Of a DNA stretch of 9,081 nt, positions 1 to 6,100 are shown piece by piece (the stretch's first letter is position 1; every line of letters begins with the position of its first letter). A model generated the notes under the pieces. The model searched no databases and was not told the DNA's origin. It worked only from the letters and a program-made list of their open reading frames with translations. The stretch covers positions 1 through 9,081 of the forward strand of contig CALAIL010000025.1 in NCBI GenBank assembly GCA_937923255.1. Direction: 5' to 3'. The stretch is from an uncultured Propionivibrio sp. (GTDB lineage: Bacteria; Pseudomonadota; Gammaproteobacteria; Burkholderiales; Rhodocyclaceae). The translations under genes were made by a program, and so were the position numbers.

Positions 1-99
1 AAGCCCTTTATTTATAAGGGTTCCAGAGGTGCCTGCCCGCAAACGCCCTATCCACACGGGGTTGCGGGCAGCTCTTTTTAAAAACCAGATAATCTATAG
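1..99 (+). repeat. Array R1 of a ~40-bp intergenic repeat (left edge, probably truncated)
   Basis: This array holds one full unit at 10-49, which begins ATTTATAAGGG, has TTCCAGAGG in the middle and ends CGCCCT. A partial second unit starting ATCCACACGGGG follows at 50-71, then a T-run/A-run and the tail aatctatag. The same units recur at 5235-5384, 5688-5890 and 8895-9081 in the same orientation. The first bases (aagcccttt) match the end of a preceding unit in the other copies, so the array probably continues left of the window. I do not recognise a named family; the evidence is internal similarity only. Confidence 0.8.
33..79 (+). terminator. Hairpin plus T-run at the end of array R1
   Basis: CTGCCCGCAA (33-42) and TTGCGGGCAG (62-71) are perfect 10-bp inverted repeats around a 19-nt loop. 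The loop holds a possible inner CCC/GGG pairing. TTTTT follows at 75-79 after gctc. This has the shape of an intrinsic terminator for a + strand gene left of the window, although the loop is longer than usual. The T-run is followed by an A-run (80-84), so weak bidirectional action is possible. Termination is inferred from shape only. Confidence 0.45.
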
Positions 100-128
100 C
101 GGCTCGACGTTGCCAAAAGACAAGGTGG
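97..128 (-). repeat. Truncated, inverted second copy of the element at 5078-5206
   Basis: Read on the + strand, this stretch matches the reverse complement of 5170-5200 at 29 of 31 positions, plus one inserted A. The shared core includes CGACGTTGCCAAA and GACAAGG. Similarity is lost after about 128. The copy starts where array R1 ends, and the right edge of the window stops at the equivalent point, so a further copy may begin just beyond 9081. Confidence 0.65.
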
Positions 129-187
129 AGCCAGCGCGGCATTCCGGCCGGACGTAGAGGCGCTTTATTTCGCGGCACGCCGGGCTG

Positions 188-216
188 TGGCCTACGGGGC
201 GGCATCGCACTAAAAT
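188..216 (+). promoter_or_regulatory. Weak candidate promoter for the cbiB-btuD operon
   Basis: TAAAAT at 211-216 matches the -10 consensus at 5 of 6 positions. The hexamer 17 nt upstream, TGGCCT (188-193), matches the -35 consensus at only 3 of 6. No better promoter and no cobalamin riboswitch motif (B12 box or GGGAAGGC core) is visible between 100 and 298. This is a low-confidence suggestion; the operon could also be read from further upstream if the R1 hairpin does not terminate. Confidence 0.18.
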
Positions 217-298
217 AGGCGGCATTGCATTTGCATTGAACATGGCAGAAGCTTTCGCCGACTGTTTTTCGCTTTTTTTCTGTTTTTTCATTGCTCCC

Positions 299-1324
299 AT
301 GTCTGATTTTTTTCCTTCGTGGTTTTCCATTCCGTTGCTGCCCGCCTCGCTGTGGCTGCCGACGGCGGCGCTGGCCGCCGTCCTGCTTGATCGCTTTCTC
401 GGCGAGCTGCCGCGCTTTCATCCGCTGGTCGGCTTTGGCGCATTCGTCGATCTGCTCGAAAAGCTGCTGAACCCGTCGCTGCAGCGGGGCGACAATGCGC
501 TGGAAAGCCGCTTCATCGGCCTGCTCGCCTGGGGAACGGCGGTGCTGCCGTGGGTGGCGCTGGCGGCCTGGCTGACCTGGCCGCGCAAGACGCCGATCAA
601 CTGGCTGTTCGACACGCTGCTGCTTTATTTTGCGCTGGGCGGGCGCAGTCTGACTGAGCACGCCGAGCGCGTCGCGCGCGATCTGGCCGCCGGCAATCTG
701 GCGGCGGCGCGGCGGCACGTCGGCTGGATCGTGTCGCGCCGTACCGACGATCTGGACAAATCGGGCGTTGCCAGGGCAGCGGTGGAATCGACGCTGGAAA
801 ACGGCAACGATGCGATCTTCGGCACGCTGTTCTGGTTTGCGCTTTTTGGCGGCGGCGGCGCGGTATTTTTCCGGCTGACCAATACACTCGATGCGATGTG
901 GGGCTACAAGAACGAACGTTTCCTGCATTTCGGCTGGGCGGCGGCGCGCATTGACGATGTGCTTAACTTCATCCCCGCGCGGCTGACGGCGCTTTCCTAC
1001 GCCGTGTGCGGCAATACGCGGCAGGCGCTCGATTGCTGGCGGCAGCAGGCCTCCGGCTGGGAAAGCCCGAACGCCGGGCCGGTGATGGCCGCCGGCGCGG
1101 GCAGCCTGGGCGTCGTGCTCGGCGGCGCGGCGATTTACCACGGCAATGTTGAAGAACGCCCGCCGCTGGGCGTTGGCCGGCCGCCGCGCGCTGAGGACAT
1201 TTTCCGCGCCATCGCGCTGGTGCGCCACAGCCTGATGCTGTGGGTCGGGCTGTTCCTGCTCGGCGGGGCGTTGATTGCCCTGCGTAACCTGATTGCCATT
1301 ATCGGAGGCGCGGCCGGTGCTTGA
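299..1324 (+). CDS. cbiB: Adenosylcobinamide-phosphate synthase CbiB (called CobD in Pseudomonas nomenclature)
   Basis: CbiB is an inner-membrane enzyme that joins adenosylcobyric acid to (R)-1-amino-2-propanol phosphate, the step before nucleotide-loop assembly. The 341-residue product has the expected family length. The DRFLGELPRFHPLVGFG stretch lies at 31-47, ESTLENGND at 163-171, NTLDAMWGYKNERF at 195-208, and the HFGWAAARIDDVLNF stretch from 210. A conserved Gly/Ala-rich stretch follows around 251-282, and hydrophobic segments lie near 18-30, 77-95, 172-192 and 312-335. The ATG at 299 is chosen because the alignable protein begins there. In-frame TTG (236) and ATG (242) would add up to 21 residues rich in Phe and Cys. 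None of the three starts has a clear Shine-Dalgarno sequence; the leader is T-rich. The gene overlaps the next one, cobD, by 8 nt, which suggests coupled translation. Function is confident, exact start is not. Confidence 0.93.
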   Translation: MSDFFPSWFSIPLLPASLWLPTAALAAVLLDRFLGELPRFHPLVGFGAFVDLLEKLLNPSLQRGDNALESRFIGLLAWGTAVLPWVALAAWLTWPRKTPINWLFDTLLLYFALGGRSLTEHAERVARDLAAGNLAAARRHVGWIVSRRTDDLDKSGVARAAVESTLENGNDAIFGTLFWFALFGGGGAVFFRLTNTLDAMWGYKNERFLHFGWAAARIDDVLNFIPARLTALSYAVCGNTRQALDCWRQQASGWESPNAGPVMAAGAGSLGVVLGGAAIYHGNVEERPPLGVGRPPRAEDIFRAIALVRHSLMLWVGLFLLGGALIALRNLIAIIGGAAGA

Positions 1325-2303
1325 ACATGGCGGCAGACTGCGCGCCGCAGCGCAGCAATACGGTATTCCGCTCGTCGACTGGCTCGACCTGTCGACCGGC
1401 ATCAACCCCGACACCTATCCGGTGCCGCCGCTCGACCCGGCCTGCTGGAACCGCCTGCCGGAAGACAACGACGGGCTGGAAGCCGCCGCCGCAGGCTATT
1501 ACGGCAGCGAACGCCTGCTTGCCCTGCCCGGCTCACAGGCCGGCATCATGGGCTTGCCGGCGATGTTTCCCGCGCAAACCCTCGCCTGCGTTGCGCCGAT
1601 TTACGAAGAACATCCGTATGCCTGGCAACGCGCCGGGCACACCGTCCGCCGCCTGCCGACGCTGGCGCGCGCGCTGGCCGGGGCAACGCCACTGGTTTTG
1701 CTGTGCAACCCGAACAACCCGACAGCAACGGCGACGCCGCGCGCCGATCTGTGCGCTGCCGCTGAGCAGCTGCACCGGCGGGGCGGCTGGCTGATCGTCG
1801 ACGAAGCCTTTGCCGACGCCGAGCCGGAAAACAGCATCGTTTCGCTGGCCGGCAGCGACGCGGCGCCCAATCTGATCGTTCTTCGCTCGCTCGGCAAATT
1901 CTTCGGCTTGGCCGGTGCGCGCGTCGGCTTTGTGTTCGGCGCGCCCGAAAAACTCGCCGCGCTGCGCGAAATGCTCGGCCCCTGGCCGCTCGCGCATCCC
2001 TCGCGGGCGGTGGCGCGCCAGGCGCTGTGCGACACCGCCTGGCAGAAGGCCGCGCGACACCGCCTGATCGCCGGTTCACAACGGCTGGCCGGCATGCTCG
2101 CGCCGCTCGGCGAAGTCGGCCGCACGGCGCTGTTTTGCACTCTGCACAGCCGGCGCACCGCCGAGCTGGCCGATCATTTTGCCCGTCACGCCATCCTCAT
2201 CCGCCGCTTTGACGAACACGGCCTGCTCCGTTTCGGCCTGCCGGGCGCCGAAAGCGAATGGCAGCGTCTGCACACGGCGCTGGCCGCCTGTCCGAAAGGG
2301 TAA
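1317..2303 (+). CDS. cobD: L-threonine-O-3-phosphate decarboxylase CobD (CobC in Pseudomonas nomenclature)
   Basis: This is a PLP fold-type I aminotransferase-like enzyme that decarboxylates L-threonine phosphate to aminopropanol phosphate, the substrate of CbiB next door. With the GTG start the protein has 328 residues and begins MLEHGGRLRAAAQQYGI, as the family does. LDLSTGINP lies at 23-31, NPNNPT at 131-136, VDEAF at 161-165 (Asp pairs with the PLP nitrogen), and SLGKFFGLAGARVGF at 191-205 with K194 as the likely PLP lysine. LRFGLPG at 304-310 supplies the carboxylate-binding Arg. GTG at 1317 is preferred because GGAGG (1304-1308) sits 8 nt upstream; an upstream TTG at 1293 would place that site inside the gene. 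The start overlaps the end of cbiB by 8 nt. A generic histidinol-phosphate aminotransferase is the alternative, but the N-terminus and context make it unlikely. Confidence 0.93.
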   Translation: MLEHGGRLRAAAQQYGIPLVDWLDLSTGINPDTYPVPPLDPACWNRLPEDNDGLEAAAAGYYGSERLLALPGSQAGIMGLPAMFPAQTLACVAPIYEEHPYAWQRAGHTVRRLPTLARALAGATPLVLLCNPNNPTATATPRADLCAAAEQLHRRGGWLIVDEAFADAEPENSIVSLAGSDAAPNLIVLRSLGKFFGLAGARVGFVFGAPEKLAALREMLGPWPLAHPSRAVARQALCDTAWQKAARHRLIAGSQRLAGMLAPLGEVGRTALFCTLHSRRTAELADHFARHAILIRRFDEHGLLRFGLPGAESEWQRLHTALAACPKG

Positions 2304-2309
2304 TGCCGC

Positions 2310-3215
2310 ATGACGCCGAATAGACTTCTTTGGCTTTGCTTCTGGCTGCTGTCTGCATCGAGCGCGCTGGCCGCCGGCATCAGCGTGCGCGACGACACCG
2401 GCGCGACGGTCAGCCTGGCGCAGCCGGCGCAGCGCATCGTTACGCTGTCGCCGCATCTGGCGGAAACCGTGTTTGCCGCCGGCGCGGGCGGACAGATTGT
2501 CGGCACGGTCGATTACAGCAACTATCCCGAAGCCGCCCGTCGCATCCCGCGCGTCGGCGGTTATTCGCGTTTCGATCTGGAAGCCGTGGTGGCGCTCAAA
2601 CCCGATCTGATCATCGCCTGGGAAGGCGGGAATGCACCGGCGCACCTGCAAAAACTGCGTCGCCTGGGGCTGCCGGTCTATCTGTCGCAGATCAACCGGC
2701 TCGAAGACATCGCCAGCGAAATCGAACGGATCGGCGCCCTGGCCGGCACCCGCCAGAGCGCGGATACGGCGGCGCGCACCTTCCGCCAGCGTCTGGCGGA
2801 TTTGCAGGCGCGCTACGCCGGCCGTCCCGTGGTACGCACGTTTTACGAAGTCTGGCACCAGCCGCTGAAAACGATCGGCGGGCAACAGTTCATTTCCAGC
2901 GTCATCCGCCTGTGCGGCGGCGAAAACGTGTTCGGCACACTCACCGCCACGGCGCCGGATGTGACCGTCGAAGCCGTGCTGGCCGCCAACCCGGAAGCCA
3001 TCATCGCCAGCGGCATGGGCGAAGCGCGCCCCGAATGGCTGGACGACTGGCAGGCGCGCCCCGGCCTGCTGGCCGCACAACGGAAAAACCTCTTTTTCAT
3101 TCCACCCGACCTGATCCAGCGCCACACGCCGCGCCTGCTCGACGGCGCCGAGCGGCTCTGCCAGCACCTCGAAACGGCGCGCAGCCGGCGGCCGGCGGCC
3201 GGCAATAGGGAATAG
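2310..3215 (+). CDS. btuF: Periplasmic cobalamin-binding protein BtuF of the B12 ABC importer
   Basis: BtuF captures cobalamin or cobinamide in the periplasm and delivers it to the BtuCD transporter. The 301-residue product begins with a typical signal peptide: Arg5, a hydrophobic core at 6-18 and a likely cleavage after ALA (19-21). The mature part is a class III (FecB/BtuF-type) binding protein: QRIVTLSPHLAETVFAAGAG at 41-60, VGGYSRFDLEAVVALKPDLI at 82-101, AWEGGN at 103-108 and YEVWHQPLKTIGG at 179-191, which is characteristic of BtuF rather than siderophore receptors. There is no lipobox. The gene follows cobD by 6 nt, and its purine-rich ribosome site (GAAAGGG) lies inside the end of cobD. 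The C-terminus carries an Arg-rich tail (about 288-301) that looks dispensable. Some other corrinoid could be the substrate, but the neighbours support cobalamin or its precursors. Confidence 0.92.
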   Translation: MTPNRLLWLCFWLLSASSALAAGISVRDDTGATVSLAQPAQRIVTLSPHLAETVFAAGAGGQIVGTVDYSNYPEAARRIPRVGGYSRFDLEAVVALKPDLIIAWEGGNAPAHLQKLRRLGLPVYLSQINRLEDIASEIERIGALAGTRQSADTAARTFRQRLADLQARYAGRPVVRTFYEVWHQPLKTIGGQQFISSVIRLCGGENVFGTLTATAPDVTVEAVLAANPEAIIASGMGEARPEWLDDWQARPGLLAAQRKNLFFIPPDLIQRHTPRLLDGAERLCQHLETARSRRPAAGNRE

Positions 3216-3225
3216 GGAACAGCGC

Positions 3226-4227
3226 ATGCAAACTCGCCGCCGCGCCCTGCTGATTCTCGCCGCGCTGAGCCTATTGACCTTGATCAGCCTGCTGCTTGCG
3301 CTCTCACTCGGCAATGTTCCTCTCGGGCTGACGGAAACGCTCGCCGCCCTGTTCGGGCGCGGCGAGGGGATGGCGGTTGAGGTCGTGCGCAGTCTGCGCC
3401 TGCCGCGCGCCCTGGCCGGGCTGGCCTGCGGCGGCTTGCTGGCCGTCTCCGGCGCGCTGTTGCAGGTGCTGCTGCGCAATCCGCTGGCCGATCCGTATGT
3501 ACTCGGTATTTCCGGTGGCGCCAGCGTCGGCGCGTTGCTCGTCATGCTTCTCGGCCTGACCGGCGGCATCGGCGTCGGCGCGGCGGCGTTCTGCGGCGCG
3601 CTAGCCGCCATGTTCATGGTCTTCGGCCTGGCGCACGGCAACGGCGGCTGGACACAGACGCGGCTGCTGCTCACCGGCGTCATCGTCGCCTCCGGCTGCG
3701 GCGCTGCCGTGGCGCTGATGCTGTCAATCGCGCCGGACTACAAGTTGCACGGCATGCTGTTCTGGCTGATGGGCGATCTTTCGCAGGCAGGCAATCCGGC
3801 GCCGGGGCTGGGGGCGCTGGCGCTGATCGTTCTGGCAACGCTGCCCGTTGCGCGCGAACTCAATCTGCTGGCGCGCAACGCTGATCTGGCGCAGACGCTC
3901 GGCGTCGAAATCGGCCGTCTGCGGCTTGCCGTTTACGTCATCGCTTCGCTGGCAACCGCCACCGCCGTGACACAGGTCGGCTCGGTCGGCTTCATCGGCC
4001 TGATCGTGCCGCACCTCACCCGCCTGGCCGTCGGCAACGACCAGCGCATTCTGCTGCCGGCCTCGGCGCTGGCGGGCGGCAGCTTGCTGGTGGTTGCCGA
4101 TACGCTGGCGCGCACGCTCATCGCGCCGCAGCAACTGCCCGTCGGCGTGCTGACTGCGCTGATCGGCGTGCCCGTTTTTCTGTTTCTGCTCTCGCGCGAC
4201 CCGCACGCTTCTTCCGCGCATTCTTGA
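3226..4227 (+). CDS. btuC: Cobalamin ABC transporter permease BtuC (FecCD family)
   Basis: BtuC forms the homodimeric inner-membrane channel of the B12 importer, working with BtuF and BtuD. The 333 residues match the family length, and the hydrophobic profile fits about ten membrane helices. Family signatures are visible: the RLPRALAGLACGGLLAVSGA stretch from 58, LRNPLADPYVLGISGGASVG at 83-102, the LAQTLGVEIGRLR coupling region at 221-233, and GSVGFIGLIVPHLTRL at 252-267. The C-terminal helix begins with PQQLPVGVLTALIG at 301-314. The gene starts 10 nt after btuF; AGGGAA at about 3213-3218 is a good ribosome site. The TGA at 4225-4227 lies shortly before the btuD starts. By sequence alone this family also covers iron-siderophore and heme permeases; the cobalamin assignment rests on BtuF and the cob genes alongside. 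Confidence 0.92.
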   Translation: MQTRRRALLILAALSLLTLISLLLALSLGNVPLGLTETLAALFGRGEGMAVEVVRSLRLPRALAGLACGGLLAVSGALLQVLLRNPLADPYVLGISGGASVGALLVMLLGLTGGIGVGAAAFCGALAAMFMVFGLAHGNGGWTQTRLLLTGVIVASGCGAAVALMLSIAPDYKLHGMLFWLMGDLSQAGNPAPGLGALALIVLATLPVARELNLLARNADLAQTLGVEIGRLRLAVYVIASLATATAVTQVGSVGFIGLIVPHLTRLAVGNDQRILLPASALAGGSLLVVADTLARTLIAPQQLPVGVLTALIGVPVFLFLLSRDPHASSAHS

Positions 4228-4256
4228 AAGAAGCGATGGGCACAAAGGACAAGCCG

Positions 4257-5066
4257 ATGAAAACGATGGAATCTTCCCCCCTATCCGGCGACAAGCACGC
4301 GCCGATCCTGCAACTGCGCCGGCTGTCGGTCGGCATCGGTGAGCGCCGTTTTTGCCGCGACCTTGATCTGACCTTGCGGCCGGGGGAGCGGCTGGCGATT
4401 CTCGGACGCAACGGGACCGGCAAATCGACGCTGCTTTCCGTACTCACCGGGCTGCGCGCGCCGCTGACCGGCGAAGTGCACCTGGCCGGACGCCCCTATG
4501 CCGCCTTCAGTGCGCGGCAGGCCGCACAATTGCGCGGCTGGCTGCCGCAGGCGCAGCGCGACGCCTTTGCTTCGACGGTATTGGAAACGGCATTGATCGG
4601 CCGCCATCCGCACCTTGACCGCTGGAACTGGGAGTCGGAGGACGACGTGCGCATTGCCCGCACGGCGCTGACCGCCGTCGGGCTGGATGGCATGGAACGG
4701 CGTGACGTGCAGACGCTTTCCGGCGGCGAACGGCAGCGTCTGGCCGTCGCCACCCTGCTGGCGCAGTCGCCGCGCCTGTTTTTTCTTGACGAACCTTCGA
4801 CCTACCTCGATCTGAAACACCAGATCGCCGTGCTCGAAATTTTTGCGCGGGAAGCGCGCGAGCGCCAGGCGGCCGTTGTCATGGTGCTGCACGAACCGGC
4901 GCTGGCGGCGCGTTTTTGCGACCGGGCGCTGCTGATGTACGGCGACGGATGCGTCGATACCGGCAGCATTGCCGAAATGCTGACGGCCGAACGTTTATCC
5001 GCGCTGTTCGAGTATCCGCTGGCGCGCACAGAATGCGGCGGCTACGCCGGTTTCATCGCGCAGTAG
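4257..5066 (+). CDS. btuD: Cobalamin ABC transporter ATP-binding protein BtuD
   Basis: BtuD is the cytoplasmic ATPase that powers BtuC. With the chosen start it has 269 residues. Walker A GRNGTGKST lies at 50-58, the Q-loop LPQ at 96-98, the signature LSGGERQRLA at 154-163, Walker B LFFLDEP at 174-180, and the switch histidine H212 in VLHE. All catalytic elements are present, so the protein should be active. The D-loop reads STYLDLKHQ, with Tyr where many relatives have Asn-His. ATG 4257 is favoured by AAAGGA at 4244-4249. ATG 4236 and TTG 4224 are in frame and would add 7 or 11 residues; the TTG would overlap the btuC stop by 4 nt. It is the last gene of the left operon and is followed by repeats and a terminator-like hairpin. 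Heme or siderophore ATPases look similar; context supports BtuD. Confidence 0.9.
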   Translation: MKTMESSPLSGDKHAPILQLRRLSVGIGERRFCRDLDLTLRPGERLAILGRNGTGKSTLLSVLTGLRAPLTGEVHLAGRPYAAFSARQAAQLRGWLPQAQRDAFASTVLETALIGRHPHLDRWNWESEDDVRIARTALTAVGLDGMERRDVQTLSGGERQRLAVATLLAQSPRLFFLDEPSTYLDLKHQIAVLEIFAREARERQAAVVMVLHEPALAARFCDRALLMYGDGCVDTGSIAEMLTAERLSALFEYPLARTECGGYAGFIAQ

Positions 5067-5077
5067 CGCGCAAGCGG

Positions 5078-5206
5078 CTTTAATAACGACTTCCCTTGCC
5101 AAACTACGCAAACTACGGTGCTGCTGTGTTGGCTCGCCTTGCCGTACTGCTCATACTGCCTGCGGCTTACCGCCTTGTCTTTGGCAACGTCGGGCCGCTA
5201 TTGAAG
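5078..5206. repeat. ~130-bp element with nested imperfect inverted ends (small palindromic or MITE-like repeat)
   Basis: The outer ends CTTTAATAACG (5078-5088) and CGCTATTGAAG (5196-5206) pair as inverted repeats at 9 of 11 positions. Inside them TTGCCAAA (5096-5103) and TTTGGCAA (5180-5187) pair perfectly. A part of this element recurs inverted at 97-128, showing that it is a repeat rather than unique spacer. It has no coding capacity. It begins 12 nt after the btuD stop and ends about 28 nt before array R2. Whether it moves with help from a transposase is unknown; no clear target-site duplication was found. Confidence 0.55.
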
Positions 5207-5234
5207 TATCTCGGAGGTGGTGCCCTGCCCCCCC

Positions 5235-5384
5235 TTATTTAGGGCGTTTCAGAGGAGGCGCCTGGAAACCCTTATAAACAGGGCATCTCCGGCATCCATG
5301 CCCTGAAGCCCTTTATTTATAAGGGTTCCAGAGGCACCTGCCCGGAAACGCCCTATCCACGTGGGTTTCCGGGCATGTCCTTTT
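5235..5384 (+). repeat. Array R2 of the ~40-bp intergenic repeat
   Basis: About three and a half units lie head to tail. Each begins with an AT-rich TTATTTA-like block and GGG, and most have TTTCAGAGG or TTCCAGAGG followed by a GGCGCC-like block, ending in CCCT. The second unit is a variant in which AGGGCA and TGCCCT form an internal inverted repeat around ctccggcatcca. The last partial unit completes the hairpin listed separately. It lies 169 nt after btuD and points the same way as the genes. Confidence 0.75.
5339..5384 (+). terminator. Hairpin plus T-run closing array R2, likely terminator of the cbiB-btuD operon
   Basis: TGCCCGGAAAC (5339-5349) and GTTTCCGGGCA (5365-5375) form a perfect 11-bp stem around a 15-nt loop, followed by tgtcc and TTTT (5381-5384). 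Relative to the R1 hairpin, one stem pair has changed from C-G to G-C on both arms, so pairing is preserved. It lies about 270 nt after btuD, and no better terminator is visible between. The T-run is short, so efficiency is uncertain. Confidence 0.4.
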
Positions 5385-5460
5385 GTGCATTCGACAATTA
5401 CGAAGTACCCAAAAACCCCTTAGGCGCAGCCGCAGGCGCGGGGCAGCTTGACGGAAGCAA

Positions 5461-5586
5461 GGGCTTGATTGTTTGAGCGCAGCGAGTTAATCAAGCCCGC
5501 CGACAAGCAACCCGCGACAAGGAGTTTTCTGCGCCTGGGGTCGCCTTTCTTTGCTGACTTTCTTTGGCGAGGCAAAGAAAGTCAGC
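5461..5586. repeat. Composite intergenic repeat with two perfect hairpins
   Basis: GGGCTTGATT (5461-5470) and AATCAAGCCC (5489-5498) form a 10-bp stem around gtttgagcgcagcgagtt. GCTGACTTTCTTTG (5553-5566) and CAAAGAAAGTCAGC (5573-5586) form a 14-bp stem with a 6-nt loop. Sequences with the TTTGAGCGCAGCGAG block followed by a CTTTCTTTG hairpin are, from memory, common between genes in many beta- and gammaproteobacteria; this was not checked by search. An 80-codon open frame across it (5469-5711) is a by-product. I see no gene between 5385 and 5687. Confidence 0.6.
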
Positions 5587-5687
5587 GGGGCGCGCTGCCG
5601 CTCAGCGCAACGGCATCAAGAGGAGTTCCGTGGGTGGAAGTCAGCGCGCACGCTGTGGCGGCTCTTGTTTTTTTAGTTTTAAGGCAA

Positions 5688-5890
5688 CTGTCCGCTAGCC
5701 CGCGTATTTAGGGCATTTCAGAGGGGGCGCCCGTAACCCCCTTGTATTTAGGGCATCTCCGGGCACACTGCCCTGAAGCCCTTTATTTATAAGTGTTCCA
5801 GAGGCGCCTGCCCGCAAATGCCCTATTCACACGGGTTTCGGAGGAGGTGTCGGGAAACGCCCTGTTTACGCGGGTTTACGGCCACCCTTT
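5688..5890 (+). repeat. Array R3 of the ~40-bp intergenic repeat
   Basis: About four and a half units follow each other. The array opens with CTGTCCGCTAGCCCGCG and TATTTAGGGCAT, almost the same opening as array R4 at 8895. The units end at CCCCCTTGT, GAAGCCCTTT, AAATGCCCT and AAACGCCCT, then a partial unit starting GTTTACGCGGG. Unlike R1 and R2, the final hairpin is imperfect (CCG-AAA can pair with TTT-CGG only with a bulged C). It ends 13 nt before the -35 box of the riboswitch promoter. Confidence 0.75.
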
Positions 5891-5903
5891 CGGAAAGGCG
5901 CAA

Positions 5904-5934
5904 TTGACAGGCGCGCGCGCAGGCTAGCTATAAT
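5904..5934 (+). promoter_or_regulatory. Sigma-70 promoter of the cobT-pncB transcript
   Basis: TTGACA (5904-5909) and TATAAT (5929-5934) are both exact consensus hexamers. The 19-nt spacer is 2 nt longer than optimal and contains an alternating GC run. A start near 5941 would place the first paired base of the riboswitch (5948) just inside the transcript, which strongly supports this assignment. Confidence 0.8.
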
Positions 5935-5947
5935 CGGCCCCTCGTTC

Positions 5948-6100
5948 GGTTCGATGAAACGGAACACGGTGCCAATCCGTGGCGGGCCCGCCGCTGTATC
6001 CGGGGACGAACGCCGCACTATCGCAAGAGAGCCACCGTCGGCATCCGATGGGAAGGCGCGGCGGTTCGGACGATCCGGGAGCCAGAAGACGTCTCGAACC
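5948..6100 (+). promoter_or_regulatory. Cobalamin riboswitch (AdoCbl aptamer) ahead of cobT
   Basis: The conserved elements of the cobalamin aptamer appear in order. GGTTCG (5948-5953) pairs with CGAACC (6095-6100) to close stem P1. CGGTGCCAATCCG (5967-5979) leads into GGCGGGCCCGCCGCTGT, the counterpart of the family's GGGGCTGCCCCCGCAACTGT block. GAGCCACCG (6029-6037), TGGGAAGGCG (6049-6058) and the B12-box relative GGGAGCCAGAAGAC (6077-6090) follow. In this family, ligand binding normally lowers expression of the downstream genes. The position just after a consensus promoter and before cobT fits negative feedback by adenosylcobalamin. The expression platform is not obvious: cobT starts more than 300 nt further on. 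Confidence 0.9.

Noticed and set aside
1..99. Repeat arrays considered as CRISPR arrays
   Set aside because: The ~40-bp units abut directly with no unique spacers, diverge from each other, and no cas gene is present.
100..235. Search for a cobalamin riboswitch upstream of cbiB
   Set aside because: A single GAGCCAG-like stretch (128-134) occurs, but there is no GGGAAGGC core, closing stem or other conserved block.
8..1414. 468-codon open frame on the - strand across cbiB
   Set aside because: It is antisense to a clearly recognised gene; the product is rich in Arg, Gln and Ala with no domain, typical of the complement of GC-rich codons.
2076..3683. 535-codon open frame on the - strand across cobD, btuF and btuC
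   Set aside because: It spans three recognised genes on the other strand, has low-complexity composition and no recognisable motif.
5469..5711. 80-codon open frame on the + strand in the intergenic region
   Set aside because: It lies across the two hairpins of the composite repeat and runs into array R3; there is no ribosome site, and the coding capacity looks incidental.
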